Source: Arthrobacter sp. S39
Lineage (GTDB): Bacteria; Actinomycetota; Actinomycetes; Actinomycetales; Micrococcaceae
Reading direction: 5' to 3'
DNA length: 64,000 bases
Assembly (NCBI RefSeq): GCF_004320525.1
Contig: NZ_SIHX01000001.1
Span: 788,251-852,250, forward strand
Shown here: piece by piece, positions 1-8,447 of the stretch
Numbering within the stretch: the first letter of the stretch is position 1
How the letters are laid out: each line of letters opens with the position of its first letter
Notes under the pieces: model-generated
Told to the model about the DNA's origin: nothing
Databases searched by the model: none
Seen by the model: the letters and a program-made list of their open reading frames with translations, nothing else
Translations under genes and position numbers: made by a program

Positions 1-61
1 GTTTTCTCCCGGGGACGAAAGCCTCCCGCCCGGCGATGTCTTCGCCGAGCGGAAGGCCCAT
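1..61 (-). CDS. Possible start of an unidentified gene, cut by the window edge
   Basis: An ATG at 61-59 on the minus strand opens a reading frame that stays open to the window edge and begins MGLPLGEDIAGRE. It lies 12 bases after the stop of the Old Yellow Enzyme gene, so it could be the next gene of the same transcript. Only about 20 residues are visible, no convincing Shine-Dalgarno sequence precedes it and no family can be recognised. It may equally be chance. Confidence 0.3.
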   Translation of the reverse strand, partial: MGLPLGEDIAGREAFVPGRK

Positions 62-73
62 GCGCTCAGGGGC

Positions 74-1153
74 TTAGACGAGTTCTGCCACCGGATAGTC
101 GGTGTAGCCGGTGGCGTCTCCGCCGTAGAACGTGGTGGGGTCTGCTTCGTTCAGTGGAGCGTCATAGCGCAGCCGGTCAACGAGGTCGGGGTTGGCCAGT
201 GCCAACTGCCCTACCGGGGCGATGTCTGCCAGCCCTGCTTCGATGTAGTCGGCGAGCTGCTCCACTGTGCGTCCGTACTTGAGGATCAGGATGGCAGTGG
301 GCCAGGCGGAGCGGATCGAGCGGAGCATCTCATCATCCCCGGCGTGGAACACGTGCAGGTACGCCAGGTTCAACGGCGCGAGTTCGCCCACGAGGTGGAG
401 GTACTGTGTACGGACCGTGTCTGTGTCGCCCTCCTCGAGGCCTCCGAGGGGGAAGCTGGGGGAGATGCGGATGCCGGTCCGGTCGGCGCCGATTTCGTCG
501 GCCACTGCGCGGGCCACCTCGACGACGAACCGGGACCGGTTTTCGACGGATCCGCCGTATTGGTCGCTGCGCTGGTTGGAGTTCGGGGCGAGGAACTGGT
601 GAAGTAGGTAACCGTTGGCTGCGTGCAGTTCAACGCCGTCGGCTCCGGCTGCGATCGCCGAAGCTGCGGCGTGGCGGAACTCGGCAATAATCCCTTGGGC
701 TTCGTCCGTGCTCAGTTCCCGCGGAGTCGGGGTCCTCTGCATGCCGGTCGCAGTGGGCATGTCCTGGCCGGCGTTGATGGCAGACGGCGCCACGGGCTGG
801 CGGCGATGAGGAGTGTTGTCGGGATGCGACATCCGGCCGGCATGCATGAGTTGGATGAAGAGCGTTCCGCCGCCGGCGTGGACCGCATCGGCAACACCGC
901 GCCACCCCTCCACCTGTTCGGGTGTGTAGATGCCTGGAGTATGGAACCAGCCTTGGCCGTCTTCGGAAGGCTGGGTGCCTTCGGTGATGATCAGTCCCAG
1001 GGAAGCGCGCTGTCCGTAGTACTCGGCGGCCAGGTCGCCAGGTGTGCCGTCTGCGTTGGCGCGGTTGCGTGTCATCGGTGCCATCGCCAGGCGGTGGGGG
1101 AGCTCCACCCGACCGAGGGTGAATGGCTGCCAGAGGGCTGATGAAGAGGTCAT
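74..1153 (-). CDS. Old Yellow Enzyme family NADH:flavin oxidoreductase (ene-reductase)
   Basis: This is an FMN-dependent TIM-barrel ene-reductase of the alkene reductase type, cytosolic, expected to reduce activated C=C bonds of enones, nitro compounds or other electrophiles with NAD(P)H. The start of the barrel carries LAMAPMTRNRA, and the family signature HAANGYLLHQFLAP, with the substrate-binding His/Asn pair, is followed by SDQYGGSVENRSRF. The 359-residue length is normal. I chose the ATG at 1153 because MTSSSALWQPFTLGRVEL is the usual N-terminus and an AAAGGA lies upstream; the in-frame ATG further out (1264) would place the operator inside the gene. A tetR gene is divergently oriented, so the enzyme is probably induced by an electrophile. 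The physiological substrate cannot be read from sequence. Confidence 0.92.
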   Translation of the reverse strand: MTSSSALWQPFTLGRVELPHRLAMAPMTRNRANADGTPGDLAAEYYGQRASLGLIITEGTQPSEDGQGWFHTPGIYTPEQVEGWRGVADAVHAGGGTLFIQLMHAGRMSHPDNTPHRRQPVAPSAINAGQDMPTATGMQRTPTPRELSTDEAQGIIAEFRHAAASAIAAGADGVELHAANGYLLHQFLAPNSNQRSDQYGGSVENRSRFVVEVARAVADEIGADRTGIRISPSFPLGGLEEGDTDTVRTQYLHLVGELAPLNLAYLHVFHAGDDEMLRSIRSAWPTAILILKYGRTVEQLADYIEAGLADIAPVGQLALANPDLVDRLRYDAPLNEADPTTFYGGDATGYTDYPVAELV

Positions 1154-1252
1154 GAGGAAGGGTCCTTTGGATTGAACGGCTGACACCACGGCTTTCGGAG
1201 CGGATGTGCCCGCAGGGTAATTGCGGGATCGCTTAGGCGGTGCTGTCATCCA

Positions 1253-1298
1253 ATAACTGACCATGGTCAGGTTTTATTCCGATAACTGACCATGGTCA
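1253..1298. promoter_or_regulatory. Tandem TetR operators between the OYE and tetR genes
   Basis: Two exact 17-bp copies, 1253-1269 and 1282-1298, each contain the perfect 12-bp palindrome TGACCATGGTCA. Their starts are 29 bp apart. They fill the divergent promoter region, so binding by the neighbouring TetR protein could shut off both genes. Confidence 0.8.
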
Positions 1299-1312
1299 TG
1301 TTCTACAGTAGA

Positions 1313-1918
1313 ATGGCAACCATGCCCGAGGCGCCCCAGCCGGTCGGTCGGCGTGAGCAGAACAAGCAGCAAAAACTGGCTCGGATCATGGCCGCGGCCA
1401 GTAGGTTGTTTGATGCCCATGGCCTTGACGACGTCACAACCCACCAGGTAGCCGCCGAAGCCGGTATCGGCTCAGGCACGCTCTTCCTCTACGCCAGGAA
1501 CAAGGGTGAACTGCTCCTTTTGGTGCAGACCGCTCGTTTCCGGACCGCAGTGGAGGAGGGCAGAGCGGCGTCAGAAGGTGTCACCGGAACTATGGATGGC
1601 CTCCTGGCCATTGTCCGACCTGTCGTGGCATTCAACCGCGAGCGGATCGACAATGGCCGAAGTTACCTCCGTGAGATGCTCTTCGGAGATGCCAACGAGC
1701 CCCACCATGCGGAGGCCCTCAGTGTCGTTGCCGTCATGGAAGATGCGATCGCCACCGTGCTGCGACGAAGCGAGAGGATCGCCGATCCCGCCACGCTTGC
1801 CGAGAACATCTCATCGGTCATGTTCGTTACGCTCGCCGCCGCCAGGAATCTCGCGCTAGATCCACCTGGGCTAGTCGACGAGATCCGGCGCCAGATAGCG
1901 GTACTAATACCAGACTAA
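1313..1918 (+). CDS. TetR/AcrR family transcriptional regulator
   Basis: A 201-residue TetR-type repressor. The N-terminal helix-turn-helix spans roughly residues 14-60 (ARIMAAASRLFDAHG ... GIGSGTLFLYARNKGELL), and the rest is the all-helical ligand/dimer domain, which does not reveal a ligand. The start at 1313 (MATMPEAP) or 1322 is preferred over 1292, because 1292 lies inside the second operator copy. No clear Shine-Dalgarno sequence precedes it, so a short leader or leaderless mRNA is possible. The tandem palindromes upstream suggest autoregulation and control of the divergent ene-reductase. Confidence 0.9.
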   Translation: MATMPEAPQPVGRREQNKQQKLARIMAAASRLFDAHGLDDVTTHQVAAEAGIGSGTLFLYARNKGELLLLVQTARFRTAVEEGRAASEGVTGTMDGLLAIVRPVVAFNRERIDNGRSYLREMLFGDANEPHHAEALSVVAVMEDAIATVLRRSERIADPATLAENISSVMFVTLAAARNLALDPPGLVDEIRRQIAVLIPD

Positions 1919-2322
1919 TTCTGTTCGTTCCACAAAATTCGCGTATGCAGAACACATGGCCCCCGAACTCTTGGAGCCAAGAAAGCTTGCAAGGCGTCGC
2001 AGAGCAACGCTCGCAACATGGGCTGCCCCTACCGGAGAGCCAGCGCAGTGTTTGCAAGATCAACAAAGTTCCGTGACGGGCGCCGGCCAGCCCGTTCCCG
2101 CCACGAACGGAAGAGATCCGTCATCGAATCCGCAAACGTGCGCCTGGATGTTAGGTCAGAAGAGCAAAGGCGCTGCCCGGAGCTAACAAGTCTCCGGCCA
2201 GCGCCTTTACGTACACTAATACCCGTTGCGCGTCCTCACGCAGGACCAGCCTTATCCGGCCCCGCTCTTCCGGCCGGCGCGCCTCTCCTCGCGCCTATTT
2301 CCAACCTCCCAAGTGTTGAGTC
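1919..2322. other. Intergenic region between convergent genes
   Basis: About 400 bp separate tetR from the convergent secreted hydrolase gene. Short open frames here have no recognisable features, and the only structure I can support is the long hairpin at 2166-2208. Confidence 0.6.
2166..2208. terminator. Bidirectional intrinsic terminator-like hairpin
   Basis: The 17-base arms 2166-2182 and 2192-2208 pair with one mismatch around a 9-base loop. The stem is flanked by AAA on the left and TTT on the right, so it can act in both directions. It best serves the minus-strand hydrolase ending at 2323. Confidence 0.75.
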
Positions 2323-4101
2323 TCATTGTGCCGGGGTGACGACAACCCTAACTCGGTCTACGTTCTGAATGATGTTGAATTTGTCCGTTGCGTTGCCTTC
2401 ACGCTCCGAGCCCACGCGAATACTCGGAAAGTAGGTACCCGCCGTATTGAACTTATGGGTGGCTCGCACTACCAGCGTGTCCTTGTCCGCCGTAAATGTT
2501 GCCGGCTCAAAGGTCCCATCGCCTTCAAAGTCCCACTCGACTGACACAACCTTTCCCGTGCCCGGGGGCACTTGGATCTTCGCCTGAAGGTCGGTTTCGG
2601 CACCTTCTACGACCTCAATGCGGTCGCTTCCCCCGCGGCCGGAAAGTTCTACAACGGGCTGAATGCCCGCACGGGCGGCTGCGTTTCCGGGGAGCACTAT
2701 CTGGCTGTCCGCGGTGACTTTGTACTGGGTTGAGTTCGGGGGTGCTATGCCTTCCTCGGCCCAAGCGGCGACGTCTTCGAGCGCCTGATAGATGACCGGC
2801 ATGTAACCCACAAGGCGACTGGTCTGCCCGGGCCTGTTGAACGGACCGTGGTCGGCGTTATCGGTGTACCAGAGACGATACGAATCTTTTGCTTCACTGC
2901 CCATGGCGGCTGCCACGCGGTTGGCGTACCATGCAGCATGTACCGGGAAGGCGTCCGAATCCAGGGTCGAGTCCAGGGCAATGACCTTTCCTGTTATTTT
3001 GCCGCTGAACGAACCACCGCCTGTCAAAAGGTTCGCTAGGAAGGGGCCTGGAGAGAACGGTCGCTGGGGATACAGCGGGGTGCCATCTGGGCTCCGATAC
3101 TGATCAAACCCTGGGATGGCGCTCTCCTGTTCAGGAAGCGTGTAGCGGTGGTTGGCAATGAGAGCGAGATGACTCCGCCGACTCGGATCCTGGGCGAGGG
3201 CGGCGCGGAAAAGGTCTCCGAGGGGCGAATCCTCCGTTCCGAGATAGCCGGGCTTCGTCCAGAAGTCTTCGACATACGACGTGTCGAAGCCCTGAACGAA
3301 GGCCGCGGTCGATGGGAGGCCCCCAGGATTAGCGACGTAGTCGAAGTCTTCCCACGACTCCAGCGGAAGGCCCAGTCGAGTGACTTCTTCGAGCGCGGCT
3401 CTTTGGACCGCATCCAGTCCCACGTAGGGGTCCCCGCTGCCACCCGGGCGGAGAGCGTCAACGATCTGATCCTTCTTGTCCTGAAGGACGAAAGCCGCGA
3501 ATGCCCTGCTGGTGAAGTTGGCTGCCGATGATGTCGGGATGCCCTGAACAATCGGAACAGCACCCTGCCAAACATCGCGGGTGTTCTCGATGGCACCGAC
3601 CGTCGGGTACGAGCCGCCACTCCAGCCGTAGAGATATCCATAGATATTCTCGGACTTCACGCCGTAGTATTCCGCTGCCACTGTTCTGGCAAACTTGGCC
3701 GCTGCCGCACTGTGCCGGTAACCCAGCGCCCCATCAGTCTGGACCGTGTAGCCGCCGTGAGCGGCGCCGAATTGAACGTTATCGACCGGTTCTTGGCCAT
3801 TAACGGGATAAGTGAACTGAAAGAACCGCCCCTCCCACTCGCCTTTCGGAGGCAGGAAGATCTTGAACGTTGTCCCCGGTCCCTCGAAATGTCCCTCGAC
3901 CAGTAGCAGGCCACCGCTACTGGTTCTCTTGTCGATGACGGGATTGCTGTAAGTGGGGTCAACGCATATAGCGTCGACGGCAAACGGGCCTCCTGGCCTA
4001 CTTGCTGAGCACTGCGCGACAGGCTCGGCCGCGGTTGCCAGCGGTGCAGCGGCTCCCAGGACTAAGACGCCGGTTAAGGCGGCAGTGATGAGTGGCTTCA
4101 T
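2323..4101 (-). CDS. Secreted alpha/beta-hydrolase with C-terminal PKD-like domain (paralog 1)
   Basis: A 592-residue exported protein. A Sec-type signal peptide (about residues 1-25, ending ATAAEP) precedes a hydrolase domain with the nucleophile elbow G-W-S-G-G (Ser161), a candidate acid around Asp377-383 (ALDSTLDSDAFP) and His418 (NADHGPF). Residues from about 495 to 590 look like a PKD/Ig-type beta domain (VEWDFEGDGTFEP). It resembles the gene product at 24895-27210 in domain order and in the final NVDRVRVVV motif, so they are paralogs. The fold suggests an extracellular esterase or lactonase of the broad tannase/feruloyl esterase kind, acting before import of the sugar part; this substrate class is inference. 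An IclR-type operator lies upstream at 4307-4332, and the start is the ATG heading the signal peptide. Confidence 0.75.
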   Translation of the reverse strand: MKPLITAALTGVLVLGAAAPLATAAEPVAQCSASRPGGPFAVDAICVDPTYSNPVIDKRTSSGGLLLVEGHFEGPGTTFKIFLPPKGEWEGRFFQFTYPVNGQEPVDNVQFGAAHGGYTVQTDGALGYRHSAAAAKFARTVAAEYYGVKSENIYGYLYGWSGGSYPTVGAIENTRDVWQGAVPIVQGIPTSSAANFTSRAFAAFVLQDKKDQIVDALRPGGSGDPYVGLDAVQRAALEEVTRLGLPLESWEDFDYVANPGGLPSTAAFVQGFDTSYVEDFWTKPGYLGTEDSPLGDLFRAALAQDPSRRSHLALIANHRYTLPEQESAIPGFDQYRSPDGTPLYPQRPFSPGPFLANLLTGGGSFSGKITGKVIALDSTLDSDAFPVHAAWYANRVAAAMGSEAKDSYRLWYTDNADHGPFNRPGQTSRLVGYMPVIYQALEDVAAWAEEGIAPPNSTQYKVTADSQIVLPGNAAARAGIQPVVELSGRGGSDRIEVVEGAETDLQAKIQVPPGTGKVVSVEWDFEGDGTFEPATFTADKDTLVVRATHKFNTAGTYFPSIRVGSEREGNATDKFNIIQNVDRVRVVVTPAQ

Positions 4102-4306
4102 AGCTTCTCCAGCTTCATTGGTGGTTGCATCCCGAAGATTCAGGGTCGTGCCATTTCGCGAGCATTCGTCCGGAACGTCATTCAGCGCGCCGCGCAGGAG
4201 CGACTGGTTTCCGGTTATTGCTCAATGGTCGAGCCATTGCTGAGGGGCCGGTGGTGTTACACCTGAGGAAGACCATAACCACCTCGGGGTGATTCGTCAA
4301 CGGATT

Positions 4307-4332
4307 TGGAAAGAAGTTCCGTATATTGAAAT
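4307..4332. promoter_or_regulatory. Composite IclR-type operator, copy A
   Basis: The 321-bp divergent region 4102-4422 holds TGGAA-N5-TTCC-N7-GAAAT at 4307-4332, matching 19 of 26 positions of the site at 7501-7526. A second small inverted repeat, CAATGG-N5-CCATTG, lies at 4223-4239. I see nothing else in the gap. Confidence 0.65.
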
Positions 4333-4422
4333 GGTTGCCTGTAGCTCTCCAAGGTGAGTTCAATGGATTCCACGGATGGCGGATCGAGGGCACCTAACTA
4401 GACCTATCGGAAGGAAAGATTT

Positions 4423-5262
4423 ATGCAGAGTACAACGCCAACGCCTCGGAGCTTCGAACTAAGCAGTGATGCCCTCAAGGTACGCGTCGAGGATGTCGGC
4501 GCCCGCATTTCCTCCATCTTTCACCGGCAATCAGGTCTTGAATTGCTCGCACTGGCGGATTGGACGGGTGCCCCAGAGGCTGACACGGACGAGGATCGCA
4601 AGGAAGAACAATGGCTTCGCCGATTCGCAAGCGGTTGGCACGTTTTGATCCCTCACGCTGGGGAGCCGCTGGTCGTCGACGGTGTCGCGCACCCATTCCA
4701 CGGAGAGGCGCCTCGTAGACACTGGTCCATCAAATCCGACGGCACCGACATACAGGCGACGGTCGACCTGGAATCCGTACCTCTGCGGCTAATCCGGACA
4801 ACCCGAATCGATGCATCGACCGTGTCCGTGAGGCAGGAGGTAAAGAACCTGGTTGATGCTCCAGTGCGATTCGGATGGGTAGAACATCCTGTCCTGAATG
4901 GAGAGTTTCTAAGCGGCCAAGAACTCCGATTTGGGGCGGCCTCAAATCATCGACGGCCTGTAATGCCTTCGCAAGCATCAGGGTTTTCGGACATCGACGG
5001 GAGCGACGGGCGATGTGTAGTCGCCCTGCCGCTTCTGCGCCAGACGCTGGAGCTGAGCTGGGATGCTTCAGTGCTGCCGCATGCCTATGTTTGGCAGGAA
5101 CGACAACACATGGCTGGCAGCCCTTGGTACGGTCGCGTTGACGGGGTGGGAATTGAACCCGCCTCGCACCCCTCAGGCCATCCACCTGTCGGTCTGGGGC
5201 CCCACATCCTCGCACCGGGCCGCAGTCTCATTTCAATCATTCGTTTGAAGCTGACCGAATAA
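4423..5262 (+). CDS. Aldose 1-epimerase-like (galactose mutarotase fold) protein
   Basis: A 279-residue cytosolic protein of the galactose-mutarotase superfamily, expected to interconvert sugar anomers or to bind a hexose. The sequence shows the family pattern of a first histidine motif (HPFHGEAPRRHW, about residues 86-97), WVEHPVLNGEF (about 148-158) and a late GIEPASHP acidic/His motif. AAGGAAAG sits just before the ATG. It is divergent from the secreted hydrolase and convergent with the GH42 gene, so it probably prepares a released galacto-type sugar for the dehydrogenase further along. Exact sugar specificity is unknown; related DUF4432-type proteins are an alternative. Confidence 0.78.
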   Translation: MQSTTPTPRSFELSSDALKVRVEDVGARISSIFHRQSGLELLALADWTGAPEADTDEDRKEEQWLRRFASGWHVLIPHAGEPLVVDGVAHPFHGEAPRRHWSIKSDGTDIQATVDLESVPLRLIRTTRIDASTVSVRQEVKNLVDAPVRFGWVEHPVLNGEFLSGQELRFGAASNHRRPVMPSQASGFSDIDGSDGRCVVALPLLRQTLELSWDASVLPHAYVWQERQHMAGSPWYGRVDGVGIEPASHPSGHPPVGLGPHILAPGRSLISIIRLKLTE

Positions 5263-5382
5263 CGGATACGAGAAAGCCCGGTCATTTACCTGCTTCAGGT
5301 TTGCCTCTGTTCCACCGCTCACTCATTTGTCGGATATGGGGGTGGCCAAGGGCGAACACGTGCCGCCGTTCCTGAATCTCAC

Positions 5383-7428
5383 TTACCGAACGGCCCCAGA
5401 GACTGTTTTATTGGAGAGGCGGACCATAACCCACTCAAACATTTCCAGCTCGATGCCGTTCACTGGATTCCCGGAAAGTACGTTCTCCCCGGTCACCCTG
5501 ACAGTTGCGGTTTCGGTGCCGTGGTTGATTAGGGTCAGCACATCGCCCCGCCGTGCTACTTCAACCCAGGGAGATAGACCGCTGAGTTCTGGCTGCACCC
5601 CAGCCTCCGCCAGGGCCCATGACGTGACCGAGAGCATCCCTGCGTCATCCGGGATGGTTGCCAAGTAAGTTCCTCGACCGGCGCCGTATGCCTGCTGCGT
5701 TAATGCTGGCGCTCCTTTCAGACGGCCATCGGTAAAGGTGCCGATAACGTCCGCACTTAAAACACGCAGCTCCTCGCAAAAGTACTCTCCGCGGAGAGTG
5801 CCGAAGGGTCCCGTGACCGACGCATGCGATTGCCCTGGACCGATACCGGATCCGCCTTTGGTTGAGTCTCCAACGGACCGCAGTCCAGTGTCACTGGAAG
5901 GAGCCACGAGTGCTCCGAAGTCCTCCACGGTCACTCCCAACACTTGCCGTAGTCCGACCTGGTAGCCACCCTCCCGAAAAGCATCATTCTGGTCTACAAC
6001 ATCCGTAAATGCGGACACGAGCAAGTGACCGCCCTGGCGGACGTAAGAAGAAAGGTTCTCGGAACCTGCATCGTTTAGCAGGTAGAGCTGCGGGGCAACA
6101 ACGAGGGAATATGACGACAGATCTCCCGTCGGCTTTACGAGGTCGATCGACACATGCTGCGCGTGTAGTGCCGCGTACCATCGTTGAACAAGGCGGCCAT
6201 AGTCCAGTGCTACGGGCTGGTCCGTATGTGCCAAGGCCCACCAGTTTTCCCAGTCAAAAACCACGCCCACCTTGGCGTGACTTTCGGGGGCAAGCTGGGG
6301 GAATTCTTTGAGCGTCTCACCCAGCCTGGTTACTTCACGCCAAGTCCGTGTCTGCGTCCCCGCTTGGGGAAGCATGGCGGAATGAAACTTCTCGCTTCCT
6401 CGCCGTGACTGCCGCCACTGGAAGAACAGGACTCCGTCTGCGCCATGTCCGATGGCTTGGGCCGAGAGTGCTTCCATCTGACCTGGAGCTTTAGGGGCGT
6501 TGGAAGGGCGCCAACTGAGCGCACCCGTTGACTGTTCCATCAGTAGCCAAGGCACCCCAGGCTTGAGCGAACGCATCAGGTCCAGCGCAAAGGCGGATGA
6601 ACGGAAAGACTCAGGATCGTTGGGGTCGGGATAATTGTCGTTGGTGATGATGTCGATCTCGTCCGCCCACCGCCAATAGTCCAACGGATGGAAGGGACCC
6701 ATGAAGTTGGTAGAGATGGGCTGTGTTGCTCCTGCAGCCCTGATGATGTCCCGTTCCATAACGTAAAGCTCAAGCGCGGCGTCGGATGTGAATCTCTTAA
6801 AATCAAGCGCACCGCCTGGATTGAGGCTATAAGGTGCTTTTCGTGGCGGAAAAACCTGATCGAAGGAGGTATAGATCTGTGACCAGAACGCTGTTCCCCA
6901 CGCCTCGTTTAAGGCATCGATCGTCCCGTATTTTGTCTGCAACCACACCCGGAACGCATCACGGGCGTTGTCCGAGTAGTCATAGTTCACGTGGCAGCCA
7001 TACTCATTGTTGACGTGCCACATGACTACCGCCGGATGGTGCGCGTACCGGGCTGCCAGTTCACGGACCAACTCTACTGCCAGACGCCGGTACACCGGCG
7101 ACGTGGGAGCGAAGTGCTGGCGGCTTCCGGGGCCGTAGATGGCTCCATTAGCATCCTTCGGCAACATCTCAGGATATTTGGTTGTCGCCCAGGGCGGTGG
7201 TGACGCGGTGGCGGTTCCCATATTGACCTGGATGCCGTTCTCATGAAGCAGGTCGACGACGCGATCGAGCCATTCCCAATCAAAGGCCCCTTCGTCTTCT
7301 TGAATGCGTGCCCAAGCGAAAATGCCGAGGCTGACGACTGTAACACCGGCCTCACGCATGAGTCGTACGTCTTCTTTCCAGACTTCCTCTGGCCATTGCT
7401 CAGGGTTGTAGTCTCCGCCGTAATACAT
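5383..7428 (-). CDS. GH42 beta-galactosidase-type glycoside hydrolase
   Basis: A 681-residue cytosolic GH42 enzyme of normal length, without a signal peptide. The N-terminus MYYGGDYNPEQWPEEVW is the family start. The acid/base is Glu142 in MWHVNNEYG and the nucleophile is Glu298 in WLLMEQSTG; the C-terminal third holds the trimerisation and beta domains (SYVRQGGHLLVSAF). GH42 enzymes hydrolyse beta-D-galactosides, and some prefer beta-D-fucosides or alpha-L-arabinopyranosides, which share the same ring configuration. It is divergent from an iclR gene, and an operator-like site lies between them. In this island the substrate is probably a galacto- or fuco-configured residue of a plant glycoside rather than lactose; that is inference. 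Confidence 0.93.
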   Translation of the reverse strand: MYYGGDYNPEQWPEEVWKEDVRLMREAGVTVVSLGIFAWARIQEDEGAFDWEWLDRVVDLLHENGIQVNMGTATASPPPWATTKYPEMLPKDANGAIYGPGSRQHFAPTSPVYRRLAVELVRELAARYAHHPAVVMWHVNNEYGCHVNYDYSDNARDAFRVWLQTKYGTIDALNEAWGTAFWSQIYTSFDQVFPPRKAPYSLNPGGALDFKRFTSDAALELYVMERDIIRAAGATQPISTNFMGPFHPLDYWRWADEIDIITNDNYPDPNDPESFRSSAFALDLMRSLKPGVPWLLMEQSTGALSWRPSNAPKAPGQMEALSAQAIGHGADGVLFFQWRQSRRGSEKFHSAMLPQAGTQTRTWREVTRLGETLKEFPQLAPESHAKVGVVFDWENWWALAHTDQPVALDYGRLVQRWYAALHAQHVSIDLVKPTGDLSSYSLVVAPQLYLLNDAGSENLSSYVRQGGHLLVSAFTDVVDQNDAFREGGYQVGLRQVLGVTVEDFGALVAPSSDTGLRSVGDSTKGGSGIGPGQSHASVTGPFGTLRGEYFCEELRVLSADVIGTFTDGRLKGAPALTQQAYGAGRGTYLATIPDDAGMLSVTSWALAEAGVQPELSGLSPWVEVARRGDVLTLINHGTETATVRVTGENVLSGNPVNGIELEMFEWVMVRLSNKTVSGAVR

Positions 7429-7500
7429 AAGGTTTCCCTGTCGCTAGTCATCAGGCGCCGAAGCTACTTTATGGGTCGGCCCGGCTACGGTCAATATCTT

Positions 7501-7526
7501 TGGAATAAAGTTCCCATAATTGGAAT
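7501..7526. promoter_or_regulatory. Composite IclR-type operator, copy B
   Basis: Between the GH42 gene and iclR1, TGGAA-N5-TTCC-N7-GGAAT reads at 7501-7526. It would lie inside iclR1 if the far upstream ATG at 7520 were used, which supports the 7610 start. A weaker half-site, TTCC-N7-GACA, follows at 7576. Confidence 0.7.
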
Positions 7527-7609
7527 CCCCACTCCCGTTCGCCATCGCCCCCCGGAACGAAGGCGCGGTAAGCTGTTCCAATAAACGACAAAAGGCATGG
7601 AGAGCTGAG

Positions 7610-8383
7610 ATGAGCGAGCAACACGAGGATGAGAAGCTGGTTGGTGCTGACCGGGTGCTTGCCGTACTCATAGATCTAGCAGGCCATCCCCAAGGGGTTA
7701 CGTTGGACGAGATGGCCCAGCGGCTGCAGAGCTCAAAACCGACCGTTCATCGAGCGCTCTCCGCCCTTCGCCGCGCGCATCTTGCCGAGCAGGTATCCCG
7801 CGGAGTCTACGTATTGGGGGATGAGTTTATTCGCTTGGCTTTCCGCCACCACTCTGCCAAACCCGATGCGATACGCATCGAACCTGCTCTCCAAAAGCTG
7901 GCCCAGCAGTATGGGGAGACAGCCCATTACGCAGTTCTGGCAGGAACCGAGGTTGTCTATCGTGCCAAAGTTGACCCACCTGTGGGTTCCGTCCGTCTGA
8001 CCTCGGAAGTGGGAGGACGCAATCCAGCCCATCGAACAGCGGTGGGAAAGATGCTTCTCAGCCGTGAGGTAAACAGCGAGGCGGAACTGGTCGAGTGGCT
8101 GGGAGGGCAGCCACTGGAAGCCCGAACGCCCAACTCCATCACGACAATTCCTTCACTCTGGGCGGAGCTGGAAGCGACCCGCGACCGAGGCTATGCCATC
8201 GACGACCAGGAAAATGAGATCGGGTTGAACTGCGTCGCAGTACTGGCTGACCTGGGAACTCCCCAAATTGGAGCTGTCAGCGTAAGTGCTCTCGCTTTCC
8301 GCCTTCCGCTCGAAAAACTGATCGACGAGGTTCCAACCATTCGGGCAATCATCGCCGAGACACAGGCAATCCCCGCGGCCTAG
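7610..8383 (+). CDS. IclR family transcriptional regulator (IclR1)
   Basis: A 257-residue IclR protein. The winged helix-turn-helix covers about residues 12-65 (MAQRLQSSKPTVHRALSALRR) and the effector-binding GAF-like domain follows (AVGKMLLS, DQENEIGLNCVAVLADLG). It is clearly paralogous to the IclR at 11353-12126, sharing GETxHYAVLxGxxVVYRxKVDPP and VGGRNPAH. GGAGAG precedes the chosen ATG. It is divergent from the GH42 gene across an operator-like site, so it probably represses GH42 and itself until a sugar or sugar acid binds. Whether it and IclR2 bind the same sites is open. Confidence 0.92.
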   Translation: MSEQHEDEKLVGADRVLAVLIDLAGHPQGVTLDEMAQRLQSSKPTVHRALSALRRAHLAEQVSRGVYVLGDEFIRLAFRHHSAKPDAIRIEPALQKLAQQYGETAHYAVLAGTEVVYRAKVDPPVGSVRLTSEVGGRNPAHRTAVGKMLLSREVNSEAELVEWLGGQPLEARTPNSITTIPSLWAELEATRDRGYAIDDQENEIGLNCVAVLADLGTPQIGAVSVSALAFRLPLEKLIDEVPTIRAIIAETQAIPAA

Positions 8384-8447
8384 GAATGTCCCGGAGACAC
8401 ACTGGCTGCAGCTGAGGATCTTCCAAGCCGTCCAGGGTCATTCGTTC

